64,000 bases of DNA from assembly GCF_035594125.1 (NCBI RefSeq), contig NC_087168.1, forward strand, positions 11,875,650 through 11,939,649, given 5' to 3'. This DNA comes from Scylla paramamosain. Its lineage: Eukaryota > Arthropoda > Malacostraca > Decapoda > Portunidae. The translations under genes and the position numbers were made by a program. Below are positions 63,841 to 64,000 of the stretch, piece by piece (within the stretch, counting starts at the first letter, position 1; each line of letters opens with the position of its first letter). The notes below the pieces were generated by a model, which was given only the letters and a program-made list of their open reading frames with translations, had not been told where the DNA came from and ran no database searches.

Positions 63841-64000
63841 TGTTTAAAATTGTCTTAACTTATCATCTGGTCTAGTTGCTCTCCCTTCTTCTAGCTCCAT
63901 TAACTATAATATATTTTCTCTATTTACCTTGATGTCCCACATCTTCATCTCTCATCTTTCCCTATGTTCAAATTCTAATTTCTTAAAATTCTTGATAAAT

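Overview
The window is AT-rich, intron-containing, repeat-dense animal DNA. Dispersed (TA)n, (TG)n, (TC)n and (AAT)n microsatellites tens to hundreds of bases long, several non-LTR retrotransposon families and many small DNA transposons point to an arthropod. The repeat style suggests a decapod crustacean, probably a crab; this is inference, because no search was possible.

Two host genes are supported, head to head about 18.6 kb apart. (1) On the minus strand, 4975-11182, lie ten exons of a p21-activated kinase (PAK). They carry an N-terminal CRIB/Rac-Cdc42-binding segment and most of a kinase domain with intact catalytic motifs; the last coding exon(s) should lie before position 1. The kinase most resembles the arthropod Pak3 branch of group I. 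(2) On the plus strand, 29782-50987, is an apparently complete D-2-hydroxyglutarate dehydrogenase (D2HGDH) of eight coding exons. The phases sum to 522 codons plus stop, close to the 521 residues of the human enzyme, with the metal-site residues in place. The two genes belong to unrelated pathways (Rho-GTPase signalling; mitochondrial 2-hydroxyacid oxidation) and need not work together.

The rest is mostly mobile DNA. 1-4235: two LINE families (called A and B here) in reverse orientation, inside the downstream PAK intron. 8291-9082: a near-perfect foldback element in a PAK intron. 11205-17800: two reverse copies of a CR1-like LINE, one retaining an ORF1 esterase domain and split by a pogo/Tigger-like element with a TA target duplication. 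18149-19290: a hairpin MITE and a tandem duplication. 19951-27975: a nested complex, with outer inverted repeats, a Harbinger-like remnant inside, and a GC-rich Ty3/gypsy LTR element (20937-26815) inside that. 28618-34600: small DNA transposons and microsatellites around D2HGDH exon 1 and its first intron. 40497-43560 and 45540-49780: a DNA transposon plus LINE B, and LINE A carrying its own nested DNA transposon, all in D2HGDH introns. 51000-58160: intergenic sequence with microsatellites, minisatellites and a SINE-like piece. 58160-63200: a comparatively well-preserved LINE (C) on the minus strand. 63570-63840: a CR1-like 3' end on the plus strand.

Nothing here amounts to an undescribed multi-gene system. 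The most useful observations are a 13-nt PAK exon or alternative start, a newly placed D2HGDH first exon, a GC-AG intron, the foldback element in PAK, and several cases where nested or repeated copies allow target sites and microsatellite birth to be read directly.
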